A stretch of DNA of 64,000 bases from the NCBI GenBank assembly GCA_965214205.1, contig OZ243941.1, positions 496,001-560,000 on the forward strand. The letters are read 5' to 3'. A program made the position numbers and the translations under genes. Below are positions 35,765-44,331 of this stretch, piece after piece. Origin of the DNA: G963663315 sp965214205. Lineage in GTDB: Bacteria > Pseudomonadota > Gammaproteobacteria > Arenicellales > Poriferihabitantaceae. Within the stretch, counting starts at the first letter, position 1. Every line of letters starts with the position of its first letter. The notes below the pieces were generated by a model. The model did no database searches and had not been told where the DNA came from. It saw only the letters and a program-made list of their open reading frames with translations.

Positions 35765-37069
35765 TTACAGAGCCATCAACGTATAATCGGCCGCAGGTTC
35801 GTACAGGCCATCCTCGATAGAGGTCCGGTGCACCACATTGAGACGACCACCTTCAACCCGTGAGATATTCTGATGCCCGAAGCTCTGGTGAATCCTGCTA
35901 TTGAAAACCTTGTCCCCCTGGGGATGGTTCCTGCCTTCGGGGAATTCCTGTAGTGACTCGGTCGCCTCGATCAACGCTTTTTTATCCGCCGGGGTGGGCG
36001 CCGAATAGCCACTCAACTCCATCGCCTGCTTGATAATGAACAGGGTTTCCCAACAACCGAACATGTGAGAATAAGTCGATACATCGCGGGCATCATTCAC
36101 GCTGGCGCCATTCTGATCCACTCCCACGGCCTGACGATAAAAAGCGTCATGCTCGTTCTGCCCGCTCTGGGCATAACGGGGATAAGCCTCCCAGAAGTGC
36201 GTCCCCTCCAGAAATTCAAGCTGGGGAGTAGACAGATCAACCGCTTCCAGAGAATCTATAAAACCAAAGATTTGCGGACGGTTACTGCCGAAATGCTGCC
36301 CCATCTCCTTGACGAAAGTGAGCACGCCCGGGCCAACCATGACATGGTACAGCACCTCGGTAGCGGAGGGTATTCTGGGCAGATAACGGGTAAACGAAGA
36401 CTCGGTCGGGGGCACCGCAATCAACTCAAGCACCTCACCACCCTGCGCCTCAATAGCGGCAGAAAAATAGTCTCGATGATCATGGCCGAAAGCAAAATCC
36501 GGAAAGATCATGGTGACCTTCTTGCCCAGATTCTCCGCCACCCAGGGCGCCATGGAAATAACCTGGGATCGGACATCGGTTATTCCGGGCTGGAATACAT
36601 AACGATTCAGGCTGCCCGAGGCAACGTGATGGCCTTCAGATACCACATAATAGGGCAGCTTCAGTTCCCCGGCCCGGGGTGAGGAACCAATAACGACATG
36701 GGAAAACAGGGTGCCGTAAGCGACATCCACTTTATGCAGAGTGGCGAATTTCTCGATCACTTCGGCGCCGCGCTTCGGGTCCGTACCATCGTCCTCGATC
36801 ACCAGCTCAAGCGGACGGCCGTTAATCCCGCCCTCGTCATTAATGATCCGGGCCGCCGCCGATGCAGTGCGCTCATACCACCTGCCATAGGAGGCGCCAA
36901 TTCCGGTTCTGTGTAATTGCATGCCAACCTTGATCGGCAAGTCAGAGCCTGATACCCAGGCTGTCATTGCGGGATTGAATTGGGCCGCCGCAGTGAGCGC
37001 CGCGATGGTTCCCGCTTTCTTCAGAGTCGCTCTTTTCGCGGGGTTGATATAACTGTCTTTTGTTTTCAT
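35765..37069 (-). CDS. Substrate-binding protein of the Liv-type ABC importer
   Basis: About 434 residues, a type I periplasmic binding protein of the branched-chain/amide family (KVGMQLHRTGIGASYGRWYERTASAAARIINDEGGINGRPLELVIEDDGTDP). The ligand is not predictable; proteins of this subfamily bind amino acids, amides, urea and aromatic acids. The N-terminus KRATLKKAGTIAAL resembles a Tat-like signal with Lys-Arg in place of Arg-Arg, so export as a folded protein is possible. ATG 37069 is preferred over 37087 because an AGGAGG Shine-Dalgarno sits just upstream. It lies 41 bp after the methyltransferase gene. Confidence 0.9.
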   Translation of the reverse strand: MKTKDSYINPAKRATLKKAGTIAALTAAAQFNPAMTAWVSGSDLPIKVGMQLHRTGIGASYGRWYERTASAAARIINDEGGINGRPLELVIEDDGTDPKRGAEVIEKFATLHKVDVAYGTLFSHVVIGSSPRAGELKLPYYVVSEGHHVASGSLNRYVFQPGITDVRSQVISMAPWVAENLGKKVTMIFPDFAFGHDHRDYFSAAIEAQGGEVLELIAVPPTESSFTRYLPRIPSATEVLYHVMVGPGVLTFVKEMGQHFGSNRPQIFGFIDSLEAVDLSTPQLEFLEGTHFWEAYPRYAQSGQNEHDAFYRQAVGVDQNGASVNDARDVSTYSHMFGCWETLFIIKQAMELSGYSAPTPADKKALIEATESLQEFPEGRNHPQGDKVFNSRIHQSFGHQNISRVEGGRLNVVHRTSIEDGLYEPAADYTLMAL

Positions 37070-37110
37070 CTTTTCTCCTCCTGTCATACAGGACTGTTGA
37101 TTGGAATATT

Positions 37111-37938
37111 TCAGCCCGGTTTCCAGGCTGTAAAGCAGATTCCGCCGAGATTGCCTGCCGTAAACAGGCTGACAATGGCCCCGTAAAACTCGGACAGGCC
37201 ATTCACGACTTGCTGCCCGTGCAGCTTTTCGTTGCGTTTCCTGGCGTTTTCGAAAGCGGCTTGCCGCTCAACCACAAACCGAGTCCATTCGACGGATTTG
37301 TCCACCAGTTTGATGCGGGTGAATCCCGCTTCGGAAAGCTCATCGAAATACTCGTCCAGAGTCGGCACACGGTCACAGCGCACTTCCCGGCTCAACAACC
37401 GCTTATCCTGGTCGCTCAGCGGATTACGTTCAAAATAATCTTCAACATAGAGGCCTGCTCCGGGCCTCAGGGCAGCGAAGCAGTTACGGTAGAGAGCGGG
37501 GCGGTCGGGAATATGCAGAAATGTAAGCCAACTGACCAGCGCGTCATATTGTCTGTTCTCCGGAAGGCCATCCAGTATATCGCCGCACAGATGGGTCACC
37601 TTGTCCTGAAGACGACAGCGGGCGGTCAGTTCCATCGCCGTGGAATTCAATTCCGGTTGCAGTTCCAGAGCCGTTATCCTGCATCCCGAAGTGTGCGCCA
37701 GATGGCGCGCGGGACCGCCGATTCCAGCGCCGATTTCCAGAACTTCCATGCCTGAGTCTATATCCAGCTTTTTGATCGCCTCATCCACGGCCTCGGTGCC
37801 CAGATAATGGTATTGATCGAATTCGCTCAACACAGACACATCAATCGCGTCCCGCTCCCTGATCCCCAGGGATTCCAGCTCGTTGAATACCCGACCCACC
37901 TGATGGTAGAGTTTCATGGCCGCTATGTCTTCAGTCAT
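37111..37938 (-). CDS. Class I SAM-dependent methyltransferase
   Basis: A 275-residue methyltransferase with SAM motif I VLEIGAGIGGPARHLA at about 66-81, acidic residue at ITALELQ, and DALVSWLTFLHIPDR as motif IV/V. It most resembles small-molecule N-methyltransferases such as phosphoethanolamine or glycine/sarcosine type enzymes; the acceptor is inferred only. It is the first gene of the leftward unit that continues with the Liv-type importer and ends with a PLP decarboxylase. It is divergent from the nicotinamidase gene with a 74-bp gap that must hold both promoters. Confidence 0.85.
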   Translation of the reverse strand: MTEDIAAMKLYHQVGRVFNELESLGIRERDAIDVSVLSEFDQYHYLGTEAVDEAIKKLDIDSGMEVLEIGAGIGGPARHLAHTSGCRITALELQPELNSTAMELTARCRLQDKVTHLCGDILDGLPENRQYDALVSWLTFLHIPDRPALYRNCFAALRPGAGLYVEDYFERNPLSDQDKRLLSREVRCDRVPTLDEYFDELSEAGFTRIKLVDKSVEWTRFVVERQAAFENARKRNEKLHGQQVVNGLSEFYGAIVSLFTAGNLGGICFTAWKPG

Positions 37939-38012
37939 GTCTGTTGTTGGAAGATTATTACTGGTAGTTTATTATGGCATAGTTCCAGATACCAGAAATT
38001 AAATGAATCAAA

Positions 38013-38638
38013 ATGATACAAGACAACACGGATTGCCTGCTGATTATTGATGTGCAAAACGATTTTTGCACTGGGGGGCGCTGGAAGTCCCGGACGGGGA
38101 CGCGGTGGTTCCGGTCATCAATGCGGTTTCACAGAAATTTCAGCACCGCATACTGACTCAGGACTGGCACCCTGCAAAGCATAGCTCGTTTGCGTCCAGC
38201 CATACCGGACATGCCCCGTTTGATCAGGTCAGTATGCCTTACGGAAACCAGGTTTTATGGCCGGATCATTGTATTCAGGGTTCTCATGGAGCCGCCTTCC
38301 ATCCCCGGCTTGATATTACCAACGCACAATTGATTCTCCGCAAGGGCTTTCGGGCGGCAATAGATTCCTATTCGGCGTTCTTTGAAAATGATCAGACCAC
38401 TCCGACCGGACTGACAGGTTATCTGCGAAGCCGTGGATTCGAGCGCATTTTCATGGCTGGACTGGCGACCGATTTTTGTGTGGCCTGGTCGGCCCTGGAT
38501 GCCCGGTCAGAAGGTTTCGATGTGGTATTGATCGAAGATGCCTGCCGCGCCATTGACATGCAAGGCTCTCTGGCAACCGCCCTTAAAAACATGGATGACA
38601 GGAATGTCATCAGAATGCAATCAAATTCCTTGACATAA
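38013..38638 (+). pseudogene. pncA: Nicotinamidase, frameshifted at a G6 tract
   Basis: The gene begins at ATG 38013 (MIQDNTDCLLIIDVQNDFCTGG), but after the G6 run at 38073-38078 the coding homology continues in another frame (ALEVPDGDAVVPVINAV onward to the stop at 38638). One extra G would restore a 208-residue nicotinamidase reading FCTGGALEVPDGDAVVPV. The rest is intact: catalytic Asp of IDVQNDF, metal residues DWHP and H in GSHGAAFHP, a lysine in LRKGF and the nucleophile cysteine in GLATDFCVAWSALDA. The enzyme hydrolyses nicotinamide to nicotinate for NAD salvage. It may be a true mutation, a phase-variable tract, a programmed -1 frameshift or an assembly error. Confidence 0.85.
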
Positions 38639-38659
38639 GGTCGGACTCCCCATCCTCAT

Positions 38660-38696
38660 CATAGTGCGCCTGCTCGGTCATAGTGCGCCTGCTCGG
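38660..38696. repeat. Two tandem copies of an 18-bp unit
   Basis: CATAGTGCGCCTGCTCGG occurs at 38660-38677 and again at 38679-38696, one base apart, in the gap before the TRAP operon. The gap (38639-38939) otherwise shows only AT-rich DNA. A regulator site is possible, as this is the probable control region of the hps cluster, but there is no palindrome. Confidence 0.6.
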
Positions 38697-38939
38697 CGGG
38701 GCGGGTGGTGCGATGTCACTTCTTTTTATAAAACTCATATAAAAATTGCCAACCCTGGCTTTATATGTCAAGATACGGCCCGCAATGGCAGGGTTTAACG
38801 GCCAATTGCACTTTCGATAGTGGAGACTGTTCTTTGTCGGGTGAACTTCTTTCTTGTTTTTCCTGAGATTCTTCGAAAAACCAGTCTGAAGCCATCCCAA
38901 TCAAATACCAAAATTTATGTAGTTAGGAGATAGATACAA

Positions 38940-40049
38940 ATGATTAAAACTTTTAAACGAGTGGCAGCCACCCTGATCGGACTGTCCATGCTTGTCGGCG
39001 CCAACGCGTTCGCGGAGGTAAAAATCCGGGTCCAGTCCGTGCTGCCGACGAAAGCGGATGAAATCGTCATGCTGAAGGATTTTGCCGCCAACGTCGCCGC
39101 CCTGACCAATGGCGAAGTGCAGATTGAAGTGCTGCCGGACGGCGCCATCGTGAGTGGACGGGATATTCTGAATGCGGTGGACAAGGGTCTGGTTGAAGGC
39201 GGCTTTGCCTGGACGCATTACTGGTCCGGCCAACACCCCGCCGCCATGCTGTTCGGTTCTCCGGTTGCGGGCGCTGGCGTGGGTATCGACAACATTGCCT
39301 TCATCTCATGGTTCATGAATGGCGGAGGACGCGAGCTGTATGACCGTCTGTGGGATGAAATGGGTTTGAATGTCCATGGCGTCATGCTCCAGCCTGTTGG
39401 CCCTGAAGCGCTGGGCTGGTTCAAGGAGCCGATCAACAGTATGGATGATTTCCGTAAATATCGTTTCCGCACCCCTCCGGGCATTCCCGGCCAGACCTAC
39501 AAGGATATAGGCGTGGCGAGCGTGGCGATGGGAGGCGGTGACATTCTGCCAGCGCTGGAAAAAGGCACGATTGACGCTGCCGAATGGTGCTGCCCGAAAC
39601 CGGATAGTGTGTTCGGCTTCCAGAAAGTGCTGAAACACTACTACCTGCAAGGACTTCATCAGGTCGTGGTCAACGCTGATCTCTATATCAATGGCGATGT
39701 CTGGAACAGCCTGACCGAAGACCAGAAAAACGCGATCAATATTTCCGCCGACGCGTCTCTGATCCGGTCCATGAGTTATCGGATCTATGAAAACGGCAAG
39801 GCGCTGAAAGACCTGACAGAGAATCACGGTGTCATTCTTCATGATACGCCCGCCGATTATTTCCCGGCGTACATGAACGCGGCGAAGGCGAGTCTTGAGA
39901 AAAACGCCGCCGAAAACGAGTTCTTTGCTGAAGTCTGGAATTCGCAAAAAGCATTCGCTGATATTGCGGTTCCGTTCTGGGCTGGCGCGCAAACATCCAA
40001 TGCCAACCTCGGCCAGGCTTATGCCAAGCAATTGCAGATGGCACAATAA
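38940..40049 (+). CDS. TRAP transporter solute-binding protein (DctP family; hpsK-like)
   Basis: A 369-residue periplasmic protein with an N-terminal signal ending GANAFAEVK. VLPTKADEIVMLKDFAANVAALTNGEVQIEVLPDGA starts the DctP fold, and the carboxylate-pairing region FRTPPGIPGQTYKDIGVASVAMGGGDILPALEKGTIDAAEW is typical. In the DHPS cluster it should bind 2,3-dihydroxypropane-1-sulfonate; this rests on the neighbouring hpsN-type gene. It is followed by a strong hairpin before the permease genes. Confidence 0.9.
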   Translation: MIKTFKRVAATLIGLSMLVGANAFAEVKIRVQSVLPTKADEIVMLKDFAANVAALTNGEVQIEVLPDGAIVSGRDILNAVDKGLVEGGFAWTHYWSGQHPAAMLFGSPVAGAGVGIDNIAFISWFMNGGGRELYDRLWDEMGLNVHGVMLQPVGPEALGWFKEPINSMDDFRKYRFRTPPGIPGQTYKDIGVASVAMGGGDILPALEKGTIDAAEWCCPKPDSVFGFQKVLKHYYLQGLHQVVVNADLYINGDVWNSLTEDQKNAINISADASLIRSMSYRIYENGKALKDLTENHGVILHDTPADYFPAYMNAAKASLEKNAAENEFFAEVWNSQKAFADIAVPFWAGAQTSNANLGQAYAKQLQMAQ

Positions 40050-40091
40050 ATCTGCGTCATGTGCCCGAAAGAGGCACAATAGCTAAAGATA

Positions 40092-40119
40092 CCGATACGG
40101 GCTTTCAGGCCCGTATCGG
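40092..40119 (+). promoter_or_regulatory. Intercistronic hairpin between the TRAP binding protein and permease genes
   Basis: CCGATACGGGC, a loop TTTCAG and GCCCGTATCGG form an 11-bp perfect stem without a following T run. Lacking a terminator tail, it is more likely to protect the upstream message and set a high binding-protein to permease ratio than to end transcription completely. Confidence 0.75.
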
Positions 40120-40198
40120 CATCATCCTCAGAATGTTCACGGTTCCTATCAAAAGCGGGTTATACTGCCGCCCCTCCAAACATTGAGGCATCACAGCC

Positions 40199-40813
40199 AT
40201 GGCTGACGAAATCATTCCGGACGACCTCGAGGTCGCAGACGAACTGATAGCGGAACGCCGTTCCGCCGACCCGGGTAATCTGCCGGACGACATGCCACCC
40301 TGGATAGCCTGCCTGATCAGCTGGATAGACCGCACCAGTATGCTGGTAGGGAAACTGGTTTGCTGGTTTCTGGTGCCGATGTGTCTGGCGATGGTGTATG
40401 AAGTGGTCGCTCGCAAGTTCTTTATCGCGCCGACCATGTGGGCCTACGATGTCAGCCGTATGCTGTACGGCGCGATGTTCATGCTGGGCGCTGGCTATGC
40501 CTTGTCACGTGGCGTACATATCCGCGCCGACTTCATATACCGCAACTGGTCGGATCGTACTCAGGGAATCGTGGACGGCACATTGTATATACTCTTTTAT
40601 TTCCCCGGTATGCTGGTTTTCCTGTGGATGTCGATTGACTACGCCTGGACCTCAATTGATCGGGGAGAACGCGGCATGGACACGGCATGGATGCCCTATA
40701 TGGGTCCGATAAAAAGCGCTATCCCGATAGGTGTCGTGCTGCTATTGATGCAGGGCATATCCGAATTGCTCAAATGCTGGTATGCAATCACCCGTGGGAG
40801 GTGGCCAGTCTGA
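40199..40813 (+). CDS. TRAP transporter small permease (DctQ family; hpsL-like)
   Basis: A 204-residue four-helix protein with a long cytoplasmic N-terminus. The helices MLVGKLVCWFLVPMCLAMVYE, MLGAGYALSRGVHIRADFIYR and later PGMLVFLWMSIDYAW are typical of DctQ. The stop shares bases with the dctM start (TGATG), indicating coupled synthesis. It couples to the large permease for sodium-driven uptake. Confidence 0.88.
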   Translation: MADEIIPDDLEVADELIAERRSADPGNLPDDMPPWIACLISWIDRTSMLVGKLVCWFLVPMCLAMVYEVVARKFFIAPTMWAYDVSRMLYGAMFMLGAGYALSRGVHIRADFIYRNWSDRTQGIVDGTLYILFYFPGMLVFLWMSIDYAWTSIDRGERGMDTAWMPYMGPIKSAIPIGVVLLLMQGISELLKCWYAITRGRWPV

Positions 40814-42159
40814 TGATAGATATGATTGTCAATCTGCGGCCCGAATATATCGGGTTGGTCATGGTCGCCTGCATGTTGTTTGCCATTTTTGTCGGCTTCC
40901 CGATTTCGTTCACCTTGATTTTCCTCGGCATGACCTTTGGCCTGTGGGGGTTCGGGGAACTGGTTTTCTATCTGATGACGTTCCAGTTTTCCGGAGTCAT
41001 GCTGGAACAGACACTGGCCGCGGTGCCATTATTCATTTTCATGGGCATCCTGATGGAGCAGGCCGGCCTGATGGAGCGGCTGTTTCACGCAGTGCAACTC
41101 GCCCTGTCCCGCACCCGTGGCGCCCTCTATATCGCAGTGCTCTTTGTCTCTACCATTTTTGCCGCCGCCACTGGCATTGTAGGCGCTTCGGTGACCATTC
41201 TCGGTATCATGGCAGCCAAAACCATGAATCGCGCCGGGTACGATGTGCAACTTTCTGCCGGGTCGATTACCGCAGGCGGTACATTGGGAATCCTGATCCC
41301 GCCGAGTATCATGCTGGTGGTCATGGGGCCGATCCTGGAAGTGCCAGTCACCGATCTTTTCGCCGCCGCCATCATTCCGGGTTTCATGCTGGCTTTCCTG
41401 TACACCGGCTACGCGCTGATCCGCTGCCAGCTCAATCCGTCTCTGGGGCCGCCTCTGCCGGAGGAATTGCAGCCGACTTCCATGTCCCATGTATGGAAGG
41501 AGTTTTTCATTGGTCTGGTGCCGCCCGCGGCGCTGGTTGGTTTTGCGCTGGGCAGCATCCTGCTCGGATTTGCCACCCCGACAGAAGCCGCCGGTATGGG
41601 CGCCTTCGGCGCGTTCCTGCTCGCGGCAGCCTATCGAAAACTGAGTTGGCCGGGGTTCAAGGACGCGTTGATCAAAACCCTGGAAATTTCGGCCCTGATA
41701 CTGGTACTGGTCGCCGCCTCGAATTTCTTTGGCGCGGTATTCGCGCGGCTGGGTACGCCAACCATGTTGACCGAGATTCTGTTGTCACTGGATATGTCGC
41801 CTTACGCGATCCTCGCATTGGTGATGGTGCTGATATTTTTGCTGGGCTGGCCGTTGGAGTGGGTGCCGATTGTCCTGATCATCGTACCGATTCTGTTGCC
41901 GTTGATCGACAAGCTCGGCTTCAATCTGATCTGGTTCGGGATCCTGGTTGCGGTCAACCTGCAAACGGCCTGGCTATCGCCGCCGGTCGCGCTATCGGCC
42001 TACTTCCTCAAGGGCGTCGTACCCGAATGGGATTTAAAAGATATCTATATAGGAATGATGCAGTTCATGGTCATCCAGCTGATCGGATTGCTGCTGATCA
42101 TTATGTTCCCGCAGATCGCGCTGTGGCTGCCGGAATATCTGTACAGCGTCGGAAAATAA
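40813..42159 (+). CDS. TRAP transporter large permease (DctM family; hpsM-like)
   Basis: About 448 residues with some twelve membrane helices. GFPISFTLIFLGMTFG, MEQAGLMERLFHAVQLALSRTRGALYIAVLFVSTIFAAATGIVGASV and GSITAGGTLGILIPPSIMLV are characteristic DctM blocks. ATG 40813 overlaps the dctQ stop; in-frame codons upstream lie within dctQ. It forms the sodium-coupled channel of the sulfonate/organic-acid importer. Confidence 0.92.
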   Translation: MIDMIVNLRPEYIGLVMVACMLFAIFVGFPISFTLIFLGMTFGLWGFGELVFYLMTFQFSGVMLEQTLAAVPLFIFMGILMEQAGLMERLFHAVQLALSRTRGALYIAVLFVSTIFAAATGIVGASVTILGIMAAKTMNRAGYDVQLSAGSITAGGTLGILIPPSIMLVVMGPILEVPVTDLFAAAIIPGFMLAFLYTGYALIRCQLNPSLGPPLPEELQPTSMSHVWKEFFIGLVPPAALVGFALGSILLGFATPTEAAGMGAFGAFLLAAAYRKLSWPGFKDALIKTLEISALILVLVAASNFFGAVFARLGTPTMLTEILLSLDMSPYAILALVMVLIFLLGWPLEWVPIVLIIVPILLPLIDKLGFNLIWFGILVAVNLQTAWLSPPVALSAYFLKGVVPEWDLKDIYIGMMQFMVIQLIGLLLIIMFPQIALWLPEYLYSVGK

Positions 42160-42191
42160 CAAACACAATTTTGAAATCTTGAAACTCGACT

Positions 42192-43508
42192 ATGGCAATC
42201 CACTATATCAGGAAGGCATCCAGAACTCCGTCCACCGGACAGGACGACACACATCAAACCGTTCGCGCCATGTTGCAGGAAATCGAGCAGGGCGGAGAAG
42301 CGAAAGTCCGGGAGTATGCGCGTAAACTGGATGGTTGGGAGAAGGAAGTAGTGGTAAGCCGGGAAGAAATCGAGCAGGCAGAAGCATCACTGCCTGAACA
42401 GACCCGGCAGGATATCCGGTTCTCTCACTCACGTGTAAAGGCATTCGCCCAGGCTCAACTGGCGAGCATGAACGAGTTCGAGACCGAACTGTCCCCCGGC
42501 CTCTTTTGCGGGCAACGCCTGGTTCCGGTACAGACCGCGGGCTGTTACATACCCGGCGGACGCTACGCGCATATCGCATCTGCAATCATGAGCGTCACCA
42601 CAGCCAAAGTCGCTGGCGTCAGTAATATCATCGCCTGTTCACCAACGCACGGAGAGCGTGGTGTTCACCCCGCGATACTGTATGCGGCGAATTATGCCGG
42701 AGCGGATACCATACTCCATCTTGGCGGCGTTCAGGGAGTGGCCGCGCTGGCCTTCGGCCTGTTCACCGGCAATCCGGCGGATGTACTCGCAGGCCCGGGC
42801 AACCGCTTTGTAGCAGAGGCTAAACGAATCCTGTTCGGGCAGGTCGGTATCGACATGTTCGCCGGTCCCACCGAAGTATTAATCATTGCAGATGAGACCG
42901 CCGACCCGGAAATCATCGCCTGTGATCTGGCAAGCCAGGCGGAGCACGGCCCGGATTCTCCCGCTTGGCTGATCAGTACTTCCAGAGCGCTGGCCGAAAA
43001 AGTCATTGAACGGATGCCGGAGTATATCGAGAGACTGTCCGAGCCCAATCGTTCGACTGCACAGAGCGCCTGGCGTGACTATGGTGAAGTCGTTGTGGTC
43101 GACTCACGTGAGGAAGCCGTCGAAGTCAGCGACCGTTACGCCAGCGAACATCTTGAGGTGCACTGCCGGGACCTCGACTGGTGGCTTGAAAATCTGAGCA
43201 ACTATGGCTCCCTGTTTCTCGGCGAAGAAACCACGGTTTCTTACGGCGACAAGTGCTCCGGGACCAATCATATCCTGCCAACCAAGGGCGCGGCGCGTTA
43301 TACCGGCGGACTCAGTGTAGCCAAATTCATCAAGGCGCTAACTTATCAGCGTATGAGCCAACAGGCCAACCGGGATGTCGGCGCGGTAACCGCAAGAATC
43401 TCCCGCGCGGAAGGCATGGAAGGCCACGCTCGCAGCGGCGATGACCGCCTCTACAAGTATTTTCCGGGCGAAGAATTCGATCTGGGGATTGATCGGCAGA
43501 CACTGTAG
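42192..43508 (+). CDS. hpsN: HisD-like sulfopropanediol 3-dehydrogenase (HpsN)
   Basis: A 438-residue zinc and NAD dehydrogenase of the histidinol dehydrogenase superfamily. Zinc ligands Q249, H252 (QAEHG), D353 (YGDK) and H412 (GHARSGD) and the catalytic pair E319-H320 (SEHLEV) are present. YGDKCSGTNHILPTKGAARYTGGLSVAKF matches the HpsN class that oxidises (R)-2,3-dihydroxypropane-1-sulfonate to (R)-3-sulfolactate. True HisD reads GDYASGTNH. No histidine-biosynthesis gene is near. It lies 32 bp after a TRAP permease and before hpsO/hpsP-like genes, as in Cupriavidus pinatubonensis. Confidence 0.85.
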   Translation: MAIHYIRKASRTPSTGQDDTHQTVRAMLQEIEQGGEAKVREYARKLDGWEKEVVVSREEIEQAEASLPEQTRQDIRFSHSRVKAFAQAQLASMNEFETELSPGLFCGQRLVPVQTAGCYIPGGRYAHIASAIMSVTTAKVAGVSNIIACSPTHGERGVHPAILYAANYAGADTILHLGGVQGVAALAFGLFTGNPADVLAGPGNRFVAEAKRILFGQVGIDMFAGPTEVLIIADETADPEIIACDLASQAEHGPDSPAWLISTSRALAEKVIERMPEYIERLSEPNRSTAQSAWRDYGEVVVVDSREEAVEVSDRYASEHLEVHCRDLDWWLENLSNYGSLFLGEETTVSYGDKCSGTNHILPTKGAARYTGGLSVAKFIKALTYQRMSQQANRDVGAVTARISRAEGMEGHARSGDDRLYKYFPGEEFDLGIDRQTL

Positions 43509-43525
43509 GAAGAGCCTGCCCGGAC

Positions 43526-44317
43526 ATGCCAGGCCCGTCACCGATCAAGGATAGTCCACTCGACCAGTTTTCCCTGGACAATCGGGTTTTCGTGATTACC
43601 GGCGCCAGCTCAGGAATCGGCCGTGAGATGACCCGGATTCTGGCTGCGGCGGGAGCCGCCGTCGTCGGCATCGCCCGCCGCAAAGCCCCGCTCGACGAGG
43701 TAGTTGAGGAAATCACAGAAAACGGCGGACGAGCCCGATCAGTCTGCGCCGACCTGAGTAACCGACCTGCAATACAGAATGTCGCCGCGCAATGCAGAAA
43801 TGCGTTCGGGCCTGTCGATGGCGTTGTCAATGCAGCCGGAATCAACCTTCGCCAGAGCGCGGATGAAATCACCATCGAGAGCTGGGACGCGACCGTCAAC
43901 CTGAATCTTTGCGTACCGTTTTTCTTCAGCCGGGAATTTGTGCCCGACATGATTGAAAACGGTTACGGACGCATTATCAACATTGCGTCCCTGCAGTCAT
44001 CCCGCGCATTTGCCGACAGCCTGCCCTATGGCGCGTCAAAAGGCGGCGTCTGCCAACTGACCCGGGCGATGGCGCAGGCATGGTCTCCGCAAGGTATCAC
44101 CTGCAACGCGATAGCGCCGGGATTTTTCCCGACCGAACTGACAACCCCGGTATTTGGCGATCCCGAAACCGAACAGTGGAGGGCCAGCCAGACCATGCTG
44201 GGGCGTAACGGGAAATTAAGCGATCTGTCCGGCATTACCATTTTCTTCGCGTCTGCCGCATCTGCCTATATCACCGGACAGACACTACACATTGATGGCG
44301 GTTTCTCTGCCGGGTAA
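43526..44317 (+). CDS. hpsO: Short-chain dehydrogenase, probably HpsO
   Basis: A 263-residue classical short-chain dehydrogenase. TGASSGIGREM is the nucleotide motif, NAAG the structural motif, and NIASLQSS with PYGASKGG supplies serine, tyrosine and lysine. In hps clusters this gene oxidises DHPS at C2, letting (S)-DHPS be converted to the (R)-form via sulfohydroxyacetone. The name is from context; the fold alone does not give the substrate. It lies 17 bp after hpsN. Confidence 0.7.
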   Translation: MPGPSPIKDSPLDQFSLDNRVFVITGASSGIGREMTRILAAAGAAVVGIARRKAPLDEVVEEITENGGRARSVCADLSNRPAIQNVAAQCRNAFGPVDGVVNAAGINLRQSADEITIESWDATVNLNLCVPFFFSREFVPDMIENGYGRIINIASLQSSRAFADSLPYGASKGGVCQLTRAMAQAWSPQGITCNAIAPGFFPTELTTPVFGDPETEQWRASQTMLGRNGKLSDLSGITIFFASAASAYITGQTLHIDGGFSAG

Positions 44318-44331
44318 TACAGGAGGCGAAT

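Noticed and set aside
38066..38638. Separate gene starting at TTG 38066
   Set aside because: It lacks the essential N-terminal aspartate, which is present just upstream in another frame; a frameshifted pncA explains both parts.
38660..38696. CRISPR array
   Set aside because: Only two units with a 1-bp gap and no spacers. The array at 59787 likewise has no spacers.
40092..40119. Rho-independent terminator after dctP
   Set aside because: The stem is perfect but no T run follows; the operon continues in the same direction.
40782..42182. 466-codon rightward frame overlapping dctM
   Set aside because: Arginine- and histidine-rich shadow of the dctM gene in another frame; dctM has clear family motifs.
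42192..43508. Histidinol dehydrogenase of histidine biosynthesis
   Set aside because: The YGDKCSGTNH block and hps-type neighbours favour HpsN; no his genes are near.
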